Source of the DNA: Chloroflexi bacterium RBG_16_64_32
Lineage (GTDB): Bacteria; Chloroflexota; Dehalococcoidia; SM23-28-2; RBG-16-64-32
Length of the DNA stretch: 6,015 nucleotides
Reading direction: 5' to 3'
Assembly (NCBI GenBank): GCA_001795235.1
Contig: MGNZ01000128.1
Location: forward strand, 7,954 to 13,968
This document shows positions 1 to 5,993 of this stretch, piece by piece. A model generated the notes under the pieces. That model saw only the letters and a program-made list of their open reading frames with translations. It had not been told where the DNA came from and made no database searches. The position numbers were made by a program, and so were the translations under genes. Position 1 is the stretch's first letter; every line of letters begins with the position of its first letter.

Positions 1-3
1 GAA

Positions 4-129
4 GCCCGACCGTGGGATTCTATTCCCGGAAGGACAGGCTTCAGCCTGTCGCGTCTTCGGGCTGTAGCCCGACCTTCGGATTCTATTCCCGGAAGGATAG
101 GCTTCAGCCTGTCGCGTCTTCGGCCTGAA
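4..129. repeat. Two tandem copies of a 63-bp hairpin-forming repeat
   Basis: Copy 1 is 4-66 and copy 2 is 67-129; they match at 58 of 63 positions (differences at 12/75, 14/77, 35/98, 61/124, 65/128). The first bases of the window (GAAG) match the end of copy 2, so the array probably continues to the left. Each unit holds two inverted repeats. The first is a 7-bp stem, GACAGGC (33-39) with GCCTGTC (44-50), and again 96-102 with 107-113. The second is CGGGC (58-62) with GCCCG (67-71), spanning the unit junction, and again 121-125 with 130-134. No reading frame here looks like a gene. The repeats lie downstream of the prenyl synthase gene. They resemble the short GGCTTCAGCC-type palindromes dispersed between genes in many GC-rich bacteria; the function is unknown. 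Confidence 0.9.
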
Positions 130-134
130 GGTCG

Positions 135-157
135 CCCCCTACACACGTTTTCGGGGG
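135..157 (-). terminator. Weak hairpin downstream of the prenyl synthase gene
   Basis: On the minus strand, CCCCC (157-153) can pair with GGGGG (139-135) around a 13-nt loop, 23 nt beyond the prenyl synthase stop codon. The stem is short, the loop is large and no T-run follows, so it is not a textbook intrinsic terminator. The repeat hairpins that follow at 58-134 could add to termination or protect the 3' end. This is only a candidate for the operon end. Confidence 0.25.
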
Positions 158-179
158 TGTTCCATGCGCACGTTAGCCG

Positions 180-1142
180 CTAGCTGCGCCGCTCCAGCAC
201 GTAGTCCGTCAGATCGTAAAGGGCGCGGCGGGCCGGATCGTCCGGAAGGACGGATAGCGCTTCATGGGCGCGGGCGCAGAAGCTGCGGGCCATATCGTAG
301 GACTCTTGGGGGATATCGGTCTCGCGTACCATCTCGACCGCCTGGGCGAGAAGCTCCTGACGCGGCTGCGCGAAGTGCTTCTGCACCGGGTTGTCGCCGG
401 GGTGGCGCTCCATGAGGAGGAGGGACGGCAGAGTCAGCGTGCCCTGCAAGAGGTCGCTGCCCACCGGCTTGCCCATCTCCGCCTCGTCGCCTGTGAAGTC
501 CAGGATGTCGTCCACTATCTGGAACGCCATTCCGAAATTGTAACCGTAGGTTCGGAGCGCCTCGATCCACTGCTCCGACTCCTGGGCGACCACAGCGCCG
601 CCCTGGCAGGCGGTGGCGAAAAGCGAAGCCGTCTTGCCGCCGATGCGCTGGAGATAGTCGCGGACGGTCTGGCGGCTGTCGTAGGCGGTGAGGTCCTGGC
701 CAATCTCGCCCTTCGTCATCACCATAAGGGTGTGCGAAAAGAGACGAATGACGCGGATGTTGCCGGTCTGCGCCACCTGGTCGGCGGCGTGGGCGAACAT
801 GTAGTCGCCGAGCATGACCGTGGTGGTGTTGTGGAAGGCGCTGTTGACCGTAGGCCGTCCGCGGCGGGTGTCGGCGCCGTCGATGACGTCATCGTGCACG
901 AGGGAGGCAGTATGCAGCAGCTCCACGGAGGCAGCGAGCGGCACCAGGAGGTCCAGGTTGTACTCACCAAACCGGCCGGCGAGAAGGGTAAGGGCAGGCC
1001 GCAGGAGCTTGCCGCCACCAGCCAGCACAACCTCCAACATCTCCGCTAGTGGTGCATAGTCAACTTGTTTGATGGACTGGAGGGTGCCCTCCACCCGTGC
1101 GAGGTCTTCCTGGACTGGGCCGAAGAGAATGCTGGTCTTCAC
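180..1142 (-). CDS. trans-polyprenyl diphosphate synthase (polyprenyl synthetase family)
   Basis: This 320-residue enzyme condenses isopentenyl diphosphate units onto an allylic diphosphate in the cytoplasm to make a long all-trans prenyl chain. The usual family motifs are present: GGGKLLRP (42-49), the first Asp-rich motif DDVID (84-88) followed by RR (93-94), the conserved GGKT (168-171), the second Asp-rich motif DDILD (211-215) and the GKPVGSD/TLP segment (224-239). Length is typical. The residues four and five before the first DDxxD are Ser80 and Ala79. Small residues there, rather than Phe/Tyr, go with long products, so the likely role is a quinone side chain (menaquinone or similar) rather than farnesyl diphosphate; exact chain length cannot be read. 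The start is GTG, overlapping the TatD stop by 4 bp (GTGA), with GAGGAG five bases upstream. It is the last gene of the operon. Family certain; product inferred. Confidence 0.95.
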   Translation of the reverse strand: MKTSILFGPVQEDLARVEGTLQSIKQVDYAPLAEMLEVVLAGGGKLLRPALTLLAGRFGEYNLDLLVPLAASVELLHTASLVHDDVIDGADTRRGRPTVNSAFHNTTTVMLGDYMFAHAADQVAQTGNIRVIRLFSHTLMVMTKGEIGQDLTAYDSRQTVRDYLQRIGGKTASLFATACQGGAVVAQESEQWIEALRTYGYNFGMAFQIVDDILDFTGDEAEMGKPVGSDLLQGTLTLPSLLLMERHPGDNPVQKHFAQPRQELLAQAVEMVRETDIPQESYDMARSFCARAHEALSVLPDDPARRALYDLTDYVLERRS

Positions 1143-1975
1143 TTGATCTCCTCACCCCGCTCCAGTGATACCGGCTCACCGATATCGCCCAGGCCGAAAA
1201 GCCACGCAGTGGAAGTCGCCGTGCGGGAAGCCACGTTCTGGAAATCGTCGCCCCGCAACTCGGCGATTCGGGACACGGTTTCCAGCAAATACGCTGGCTC
1301 GTTACGCTTGCGACGGTGAGCCTGCGGCGCCAGGTAAGGGGCATCCGTCTCTACAGCCATCCAGCGCAGCGGGATGCCGCCGGCCACAGCGCAAATGAGC
1401 TGCGCCTTGGGGTAGGTGCAGGTGCCGGGGATGGAAAGCATGAACCCGATCTGGATATAGCGCAAAGCGAGCATGAGGTCGCCGGCGAAACAGTGCATCA
1501 CACCCAGTGGGCGGTCCTTGGGCCAATCGGGAAGCGCCTGCTCCTCATACGATGTGAGGACATTGAACGTCTCCTCGTCCGCCTGGCGGGAGTGGATCAC
1601 GACGGGTAGACTCCGTCGCCGGGCAAGCTCAAGCTGCTGCCTGAATGCGTCCTGCTGCGCCTCTGGCGGCGACAGCATACGGTAGTAGTCGAGACCGATC
1701 TCGCCGACAGCCACCACCTTCGGCGAATCCGCCAACCGTTCCAGCGCGCCCAGGGTGCGGTTGTCCAGCTCCTTGGCGCTGTGCGGGTGTACTCCCACAG
1801 CCGCGTAAACGTCGGAGTGGGAGTCGGCCAGGTCCACGGCCCTCCAACTGCTCTCCATGTCGGTGCCGATCACAACGAACGCGGAGACCCCTGCTTTGCG
1901 GGCGCGATCGAGCACCTCGTCGCGGTCGGCGTCGAACTCCGGGTCCTGAATGTGGCAGTGGGAATCGACCAGCAT
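1139..1975 (-). CDS. tatD: TatD-family metal-dependent hydrolase (putative DNase)
   Basis: This is a 278-residue cytoplasmic TIM-barrel hydrolase of the amidohydrolase superfamily. E. coli TatD and YcfH are the reference members; TatD has 3'-5' DNA/RNA exonuclease activity, while YcfH-like members may act on other substrates. The expected metal ligands are visible: His6 and His8 in DSHCH, Glu92 in GEIGLDYY, His128 in VIHSR, His161 in MHCF and Asp211 in ETDAPYLAP. The frame stays open further upstream to 2170, but the ATG at 1975 is chosen because the family begins with M(L/F)(V/I)DSHCH, and the upstream part overlaps metG. The metG stop (1979-1977) is one base before this ATG (TAGAATG), and no clear Shine-Dalgarno sequence is seen, so translation is probably coupled to metG. 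The stop overlaps the prenyl synthase start. A metG-tatD neighbourhood is common in bacteria. The family is secure; the substrate is not known. Confidence 0.95.
   Translation of the reverse strand: MLVDSHCHIQDPEFDADRDEVLDRARKAGVSAFVVIGTDMESSWRAVDLADSHSDVYAAVGVHPHSAKELDNRTLGALERLADSPKVVAVGEIGLDYYRMLSPPEAQQDAFRQQLELARRRSLPVVIHSRQADEETFNVLTSYEEQALPDWPKDRPLGVMHCFAGDLMLALRYIQIGFMLSIPGTCTYPKAQLICAVAGGIPLRWMAVETDAPYLAPQAHRRKRNEPAYLLETVSRIAELRGDDFQNVASRTATSTAWLFGLGDIGEPVSLERGEEIK
1148..1153 (-). promoter_or_regulatory. Ribosome binding site fixing the GTG start of the prenyl synthase
   Basis: GAGGAG lies in the last codons of the TatD gene, five bases before the GTG at 1142. It supports this non-ATG start and coupled translation across the 4-bp overlap. 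It is the best-placed Shine-Dalgarno sequence in the window. Confidence 0.75.
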
Positions 1976-1976
1976 T

Positions 1977-3659
1977 CTACTGCCCCAGCCTAGCTTCTTC
2001 TTCCTCGACAATCGAGGGGTCCAGCTTCTTGAAAAGAGGCTCTGGTTCCGGCAGCGACTGTCCCGGCTGCGGCCTGACGAACTGCCAGCCCGCGGCAGCG
2101 ACGGCCCCTTCGCCGCCCAGAAAGGCGTGGAGCCGCTGGCAGGTGAAGGGCAGATACGGGTAGAGAGCAATCTTGAGGCCGCTGATAGCGCCGATGGCGG
2201 TATTGATGACGGTGGCGCAGCGTTCCCGGTTCCCCTTGATCAGGTTCCAGGGGGCGTTGCCTTCCACGTAGCGGTTCGCCTCCCGCGCCACCGTCATCGC
2301 CGACTCCAGTCCGGCGCGGAAGCGGCAGAGACCGATGTTCTCGCCGGTGCGGGCTATGGCCTCTTCCGTTCGGGACAGGAGGGCTCGATCGGCGGCGGTC
2401 AGCTCGCCGGGGCTGGGTACGGCAGCGCCGAAGTTGTGGTACGTGAAGGTCAGGACCCGATTCACCAGATTACCCCAGGTGGCCACGAGTTCATCATTGT
2501 TGCGCCGCACGAAGTCGTCCCAGGAGAAGTCGGCGTCGGAGGTCTCCGGCATGTTCACGGACAGATAGTAGCGGAGCGGGTCGGGATCATGGCGCGAGAG
2601 GTAGTCGGGTATCCAGACGGCCCGCTTGAGGCTGGTGGAGGCCTTGCACCCGCGAACTGTCTGATACTGATTGGCGGGGACGTCGTACGGGAGGTTGAAG
2701 GTCTCTCCGGTGGCCTCGCTATAAGCCAGAAGCTCGGCCGGCCAGCTAAGGGCATGGAAGAAAATGTTGTCCTTCCCGATGAAGTAGTAGCTCTTGCCTT
2801 CGGGGGCCTGCCAAAAATCACGCCAGCGCTCCGGCTCGCCACAGCGCTGAGCCCACTCCTTGGCGGCAGACAGGTAGCCGATGACGTTCTCGAACCAGAC
2901 GTAGATGCGCTTGCCTTCGTAGCCCGGCAGGGGGATGGGGATACCCCACTCCAGGTCACGGGTGATAGCGCGATCCTTCAAACCCTGGGCAAGCAGGCCC
3001 AGAGAGAAGTTGAGGACGTTCTTGCGCCAGTGCTCTTTGTCACTGGACAGCCAGTCCTTGAGCTTATCGTTGTAGGCGCTGAGGCGCAGCATGAAGTGCT
3101 CAGAGTCCCTTATCTCCGGAGTGGTGCCGTCAAACTTGCAGCGGCGATCCAGCAGGTCCACGGGATCGAGGACGTTGCCACAGTTGTCGCACTGATCGCC
3201 GCGGGCAGCTTTATGGCCGCAGGAGGGGCAGGTGCCTTCCACGTAGCGATCCAGCAAGAATCGCTTCTCCTGGGCGCAGTAGGGCAGCTTCATGTTGTCC
3301 TTGTAGATGTCCCCTTTCTCCAGCAAGCGGAGGAAGATATCTTGGACGGTTCGCGCGTGGTTGTCAGTGCTCGTGGTGGTGTACAGCTCCCAGGCGATCC
3401 CCAGCCGGTCCCAGTCATCCAGGAACTCCCGATGAAACTCGTCGGCCACCTCAGCCGGCGTCCGGTTCTCCTCCTCCGCACGAACGGTGATGGGAGTGCC
3501 GTGCATATCGCTGCCGGAGACCATCAGGACGCGGTTTCCTACCGCGCGGTGGTAGCGCGCGAAGATGTCAGCGGGGAGGTAGGCGCCGACGATCTGTCCG
3601 GTGTGCAGGGAGCCGTTGGCGTAGGGCCAGGCCACACAGACAAGGATATTTTCGCTCAT
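1977..3659 (-). CDS. metG: Methionyl-tRNA synthetase (class I)
   Basis: This 560-residue enzyme charges tRNA-Met with methionine using ATP. In order: the Rossmann-fold start WPYANGSLHTGQ (11-22), holding the HIGH-like motif as HTGQ (19-22); SGSDMHGTP (48-56); a connective-peptide zinc knuckle with Cys144, Cys147, Cys157 and Cys160; WFENVIGY (255-262); FIGKDNIFFH (293-302); the KMSKS-like loop as KASTS (339-343); and an alpha-helical anticodon-binding domain from about 375 to 515. The C-terminal tRNA-binding (EMAP-like) domain found in longer MetRS is absent. The form resembles the archaeal-like group also found in Chloroflexota. The ATG at 3659 is chosen because family homology begins at MSENILVCVAWPYANG; the frame is open to 3815, but that part overlaps rsmI and looks non-coding. 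No Shine-Dalgarno sequence precedes the start. It is the second gene of the rsmI-metG-tatD-prenyl synthase cluster. The two signature loops are divergent, but the rest is intact, so it is probably the functional housekeeping enzyme. Confidence 0.97.
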   Translation of the reverse strand: MSENILVCVAWPYANGSLHTGQIVGAYLPADIFARYHRAVGNRVLMVSGSDMHGTPITVRAEEENRTPAEVADEFHREFLDDWDRLGIAWELYTTTSTDNHARTVQDIFLRLLEKGDIYKDNMKLPYCAQEKRFLLDRYVEGTCPSCGHKAARGDQCDNCGNVLDPVDLLDRRCKFDGTTPEIRDSEHFMLRLSAYNDKLKDWLSSDKEHWRKNVLNFSLGLLAQGLKDRAITRDLEWGIPIPLPGYEGKRIYVWFENVIGYLSAAKEWAQRCGEPERWRDFWQAPEGKSYYFIGKDNIFFHALSWPAELLAYSEATGETFNLPYDVPANQYQTVRGCKASTSLKRAVWIPDYLSRHDPDPLRYYLSVNMPETSDADFSWDDFVRRNNDELVATWGNLVNRVLTFTYHNFGAAVPSPGELTAADRALLSRTEEAIARTGENIGLCRFRAGLESAMTVAREANRYVEGNAPWNLIKGNRERCATVINTAIGAISGLKIALYPYLPFTCQRLHAFLGGEGAVAAAGWQFVRPQPGQSLPEPEPLFKKLDPSIVEEEEARLGQ

Positions 3660-3671
3660 AGATTCGATTGG

Positions 3672-3677
3672 ATTGTA
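3672..3677 (-). promoter_or_regulatory. Possible -10 box of an internal metG promoter
   Basis: On the minus strand, TACAAT ends 12 bases before the metG ATG. The sequence 17 bases upstream, TCGTCT (3700-3695), is a poor -35 match. Together with the 91-bp gap after rsmI and the lack of a Shine-Dalgarno sequence before metG, this suggests a separate start giving a very short leader. The -35 is weak, so this is tentative. Confidence 0.35.
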
Positions 3678-3750
3678 GCATCCCCAGCGACGAGAGACGA
3701 CTCCGCCCAGTGCAAACGAGCCCCGCGCACCGAAGCGTGCCGCACCCCTG

Positions 3751-4614
3751 TCACTGCCCCCTCTCGGGTCCCGAATCCAGCCACATACGGTACACATCGC
3801 GCCGGGGCAGGCCATAGAGCTTTACGACCTCCGGCACGGCTACCTTGGCGGGCTCCCCGGCTTCCTTGCGCCGCAGTAGCTCGGCGCGGGCTTCGTCGAG
3901 CGGGGGCACCGCGTCCTCCGCTCGTCCTGAGCCTGTCGAAGGGCGAGCGGCAGGTGAGGCGCCCTCGACGACCAGCGTGAACTCGCCGCGGGGCTCAGTG
4001 AACCGCTCCAGCGCCTCGCTGATGCGCCCGCGAAACACCTCCTCGAACGCCTTGGTCAGCTCCCGGCAAACGGCGATGCGGCGGTCGCCCCACTCGCTCC
4101 GCATGTCGGAGAGGCTGCGCGCGAGCCGGTGGGGCGACTCGAAGGCCACGACGGTGCGGGGATCATCACGAAGCGAGGCGAACAGACGACGCCGCTCACC
4201 GCTCCGGCGGGGGAGGAAACCCAGGTACGTGAACTGCCTCGTGGGGAGCGCCGATACGGCAAGCGCCGCCGTCACGGCGGAGGGGCCGGGAATTGGCCTG
4301 ACATCGAACCCCGCCTCGACGGCTGCCGCCACCAGGTCCAGACCGGGATCGCTGATCACCGGCGTGCCGCCCTCCGAGACGAGGGCGACGTCACCGTCCT
4401 GCAGCGAAGCCAGAAGGCGGGGAATCCTCGCTTTCTTGTTGTGCTCGTTGTAGCTGACGAGACGGGCGCGGATGGCGTGGCGTGCCAGGAGCTTGCGGGT
4501 TGTGCGGGTGTCCTCGGCGGCGATCAGGGGGACGTCGCGCAGGACGCGTAGGGCACGCAGGGTGACATCCTCCAGGTTACCGATGGGCGTGGCGACGATG
4601 TATAGGGTGGGCAT
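3751..4614 (-). CDS. rsmI: 16S rRNA (cytidine-1402-2'-O)-methyltransferase RsmI
   Basis: This 287-residue enzyme uses S-adenosylmethionine to 2'-O-methylate C1402 in the ribosomal P site; with RsmH it produces m4Cm1402, which tunes decoding. The tetrapyrrole-methylase fold is clear: LYIVATPIGNLEDVTLRA (4-21), AAEDTRTTRKLL (32-43), the loop SEGGTPVISDPG (80-91), PIPGPSAVTAAL (108-119), FLPRR (133-137) and FESPHRL (158-164). The catalytic domain ends near residue 218. Residues 240-280 form the family's small C-terminal helical domain (ELLRRKEAG...KLYGLPRRDVYRM). The linker between them (about 222-233, AARPSTGSGRAE) is encoded by a dispersed repeat palindrome. The ATG at 4614 matches the family start and has no Shine-Dalgarno sequence; a TATAAT box lies nine bases upstream. 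It heads the minus-strand cluster, 91 bp before metG. Confidence 0.97.
   Translation of the reverse strand: MPTLYIVATPIGNLEDVTLRALRVLRDVPLIAAEDTRTTRKLLARHAIRARLVSYNEHNKKARIPRLLASLQDGDVALVSEGGTPVISDPGLDLVAAAVEAGFDVRPIPGPSAVTAALAVSALPTRQFTYLGFLPRRSGERRRLFASLRDDPRTVVAFESPHRLARSLSDMRSEWGDRRIAVCRELTKAFEEVFRGRISEALERFTEPRGEFTLVVEGASPAARPSTGSGRAEDAVPPLDEARAELLRRKEAGEPAKVAVPEVVKLYGLPRRDVYRMWLDSGPERGQ
3918..3950. repeat. Dispersed palindromic repeat embedded in rsmI
   Basis: The core GTCCTGAGCCTGTCGAAGG (3924-3942) is a short repeat that I recognise as recurring many times in various GC-rich bacterial genomes, including Chloroflexota and sphingomonad sequences. Here the flanks form an inverted repeat: CCGCTCGTCCT (3918-3928) pairs with AGGGCGAGCGG (3940-3950), an 11-bp stem with one T-G pair and an 11-nt loop. 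It lies inside rsmI, in frame, encoding about residues 222-233 in the linker between the two domains. In other frames it gives the familiar spurious peptide LVLSLSKG. That it is a repeat rests on recall, since only this one copy is in the window; the palindrome is seen directly. Confidence 0.75.
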
Positions 4615-4623
4615 CTCGGGGCG

Positions 4624-4653
4624 ATTATACTCAACACCGTAAGCGATAGGAAA
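4624..4653 (-). promoter_or_regulatory. Promoter of rsmI, probably giving a leaderless mRNA
   Basis: A perfect TATAAT lies on the minus strand at 4629-4624. Candidate -35 hexamers are TTCCTA (4652-4647, 17-bp spacer) or TTTCCT (4653-4648, 18-bp spacer), both weak. Only nine bases separate the -10 box from the rsmI ATG, so a start 6-8 bases downstream would leave zero to about three bases of leader. No Shine-Dalgarno sequence is present, which fits leaderless translation. Confidence 0.65.
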
Positions 4654-4689
4654 AGGGTTTACTCTCCTTCGCCTTTGGCCCTATAACCG

Positions 4690-4718
4690 TTGACCCCGAT
4701 TACGGGCGCTGATATAGT
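4690..4718 (+). promoter_or_regulatory. Housekeeping sigma promoter of guaB3
   Basis: TTGACC (4690-4695) and TATAGT (4713-4718) are separated by exactly 17 bases, and the -10 box is preceded by TGA, making an extended -10 (TGATATAGT). Transcription would start near 4725, leaving a leader of about 38 bases. It points away from the rsmI promoter. I see no operator palindrome or riboswitch in the short leader. Confidence 0.75.
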
Positions 4719-4754
4719 TTGATAAAGGCCCCCGCAGGTCCATTTCCCCGAGGC

Positions 4755-4760
4755 GAGGAG
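4755..4760 (+). promoter_or_regulatory. Shine-Dalgarno sequence of guaB3, unusually close to ATG
   Basis: GAGGAG is followed by only two bases before the ATG at 4763, closer than the usual 5-9. An AGGCG (4751-4755) just upstream could pair in a better register. No alternative in-frame start with better spacing is evident, and the protein begins at the expected place for the family. Confidence 0.55.
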
Positions 4761-4762
4761 AT

Positions 4763-5899
4763 ATGAGTATATCAGCATACCGAGAACTCAGACCCGCCTA
4801 CGGCTTCGATGAGGTGGCTATCGTCCCCGGGTCCGTCACCGTCAATCCGGAGCTCACCAACGTACGCTTCGCCCTGGGCGAGTTCACCTTCGAGATCCCG
4901 ATCCTGGCCGCCGCTCTGGACTCCGTGACCGATCCTGGCTTCGCGGCGGAGATGGGCCGGCGAGGCGGCCTGGCGGTGATGAACCTGGAGGGCCTCCAGT
5001 TCCGCTACGATGACCCCCAGGCGGCGATCACCGAGATTACTCAGGCTGGTCAGGACGAAGCGGCAGCGATCATTCAGAAGCTGTACGCAGCCCCCCTTCG
5101 AGAGGAGCTCATCGGCCGCCGCATCGGTGCGGCCAAGGAGGGCGGAGGCGTCTGCGCGGTCTCCTGCACACCCGCTAACACGAAGAGGCTGGCCCCCATC
5201 GCCGTGGACGCCGGCGTCGATATCTTCGTCGTCCAGTCCACCGTCACCACCGCCCGCCACATCTCCCGCAGCCTGAGGGGCCTCATCTTCGAGGAGCTGT
5301 GCGAGAACATTCGCGTGCCCGTGCTGGTGGGCAATACCGTGACCTTCGCGGCGGGCAAAGAGCTGATGGAGACGGGGATCTCCGGCCTCCTTGTGGGCGT
5401 GGGGCCCGGCGCGATCTGCACCTCGCGCGAGGTGCTGGGAGTTGGCGTGCCCCAGGTGTCGGCGACCATTGAGATCGCCGCCGCCCGCGACCAGTACTAC
5501 CGTGAGAGCGGACGCTACGTGCCGATCATCACGGACGGCGGCATGCGCAACGGCGGCGACATCTGCAAGGCGCTGGCCGCCGGCGCCGACGCCGTCATGC
5601 TCGGCTCGGCTTTCGCGCGGACGGAGGAGGCCCCGGCGAAGGGAACCTCGTGGGGGATGTCCACCGGCCACGCCGAGCTTCCGCGGGGCACGCGCATCAC
5701 CGTAGGCGTGGACACTACGCTGGACCGCCTGCTGTTCGGGCCGACGTCCAAGACGGACGGCACCGAGAACCTGGTGGGGGCAATCCGCACCTGCATGGGC
5801 GTCTGCGGCGCCCAAACGATCGGCGAGCTGCACGAGGCGGAGATGGTCGTCGCGCCCTCGATCAAGACGGAGGGCAAGGTCTACCAGCTCAGCCGGTAG
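4763..5899 (+). CDS. guaB3: GuaB3-family IMP dehydrogenase/GMP reductase-related protein
   Basis: This is a 378-residue TIM-barrel protein of the IMPDH/GMPR superfamily, acting on purine mononucleotides in the cytoplasm. Seen motifs: the N-terminal FDEVAIVPG (15-23), ALDSVTDPGFAAEMGRRGGL (51-70), the loop GPGAICTSR (214-222) with the probable catalytic Cys219, the phosphate-binding segment DGGMRNGGD (258-266) with GADAVMLGSAFA (274-285), and WGMSTGHAELPRG (297-309) in place of the usual IMPDH flap. The two CBS domains that IMPDH carries inside the barrel are absent, which separates it from the housekeeping GuaB (about 490 residues) and matches GuaB3, known from actinobacteria, cyanobacteria and Chloroflexota. 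GuaB3 has been called IMPDH-related; as I recall, work on cyanobacterial GuaB3 reports GMP reductase activity, and the retained Cys with the GVGVPQVSA context fits that. It is a single gene, divergent from rsmI, with its own promoter. Family secure; reaction direction inferred. Confidence 0.93.
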   Translation: MSISAYRELRPAYGFDEVAIVPGSVTVNPELTNVRFALGEFTFEIPILAAALDSVTDPGFAAEMGRRGGLAVMNLEGLQFRYDDPQAAITEITQAGQDEAAAIIQKLYAAPLREELIGRRIGAAKEGGGVCAVSCTPANTKRLAPIAVDAGVDIFVVQSTVTTARHISRSLRGLIFEELCENIRVPVLVGNTVTFAAGKELMETGISGLLVGVGPGAICTSREVLGVGVPQVSATIEIAAARDQYYRESGRYVPIITDGGMRNGGDICKALAAGADAVMLGSAFARTEEAPAKGTSWGMSTGHAELPRGTRITVGVDTTLDRLLFGPTSKTDGTENLVGAIRTCMGVCGAQTIGELHEAEMVVAPSIKTEGKVYQLSR

Positions 5900-5906
5900 G
5901 CGCTCT

Positions 5907-5968
5907 GTCATTCTGAGCGGAGAGACGGTCTTTCGACGTTAAGGACTCTCTCGCGAAGGAATCTGGGG
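5907..5968. repeat. Imperfect hairpin in a dispersed-repeat-like sequence after guaB3
   Basis: The segment starts with TGTCATTCTGAGCGGAG and ends with GCGAAGGAATCTGGGG, the two halves of a widespread bacterial intergenic repeat (GTCATTCTGAGCG...GCGAAGAATCT) as I remember it. Between them is a strong stem: GAGAGA (5920-5925) with TCTCTC (5947-5952), and GTCTTT (5928-5933) with AAGGAC (5941-5946), with a two-base bulge and a seven-base loop. The outer ATTC (5910-5913) and GAAT (5959-5962) also pair. It starts 8 bases after the guaB3 stop and may act as its transcript end, but no T-run follows. Confidence 0.55.
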
Positions 5969-5993
5969 TGGGGAGGCGGGGTGGGTCGGGTGG
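5965..5993 (+). other. G-rich tract with quadruplex potential
   Basis: The plus strand has runs of 4, 4, 4, 3 and 3 G (5965-5968, 5970-5973, 5978-5981, 5983-5985, 5988-5990) separated by one to four bases, meeting the usual G3+N1-7 rule for a quadruplex. It follows the guaB3 hairpin directly. The rest of the window, to 6015, shows no gene or other recognisable signal. Confidence 0.6.

Noticed and set aside
1..134. CRISPR array at the left edge
   Set aside because: The two copies are contiguous 63-bp tandem units with no unique spacers between short repeats, and no cas gene is present.
264..1049. Open frame (261 codons) on the plus strand opposite the prenyl synthase
   Set aside because: It is the reverse frame of a well-supported gene; the protein has no recognisable motif and no clear ribosome binding site.
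1976..2170. N-terminal extension of the TatD protein by 65 residues
   Set aside because: The added residues overlap metG, are low-complexity Ser/Arg/Pro-rich and precede the canonical family start at 1975.
3660..3815. N-terminal extension of MetRS by 52 residues
   Set aside because: It would overlap the end of rsmI and has no similarity to any synthetase domain; family homology starts at 3659.
1950..3980. Long open frame (676 codons) on the plus strand opposite metG
   Set aside because: It lies antisense to a clear metG and runs into rsmI; the composition (runs of Gly, Val, Ala) is typical of the reverse frame of GC-rich genes, and no domain is recognisable.
180..5899. A new multi-gene defence or metabolic system
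   Set aside because: All five genes belong to well-known housekeeping families with intact domains; no unknown protein, toxin-antitoxin pair, transposase or phage gene is present.
4772..5911. Long open frame (379 codons) on the minus strand opposite guaB3
   Set aside because: It is antisense to a convincing GuaB3 gene, rich in His, Arg, Ala and Gly, and shows no family motif.
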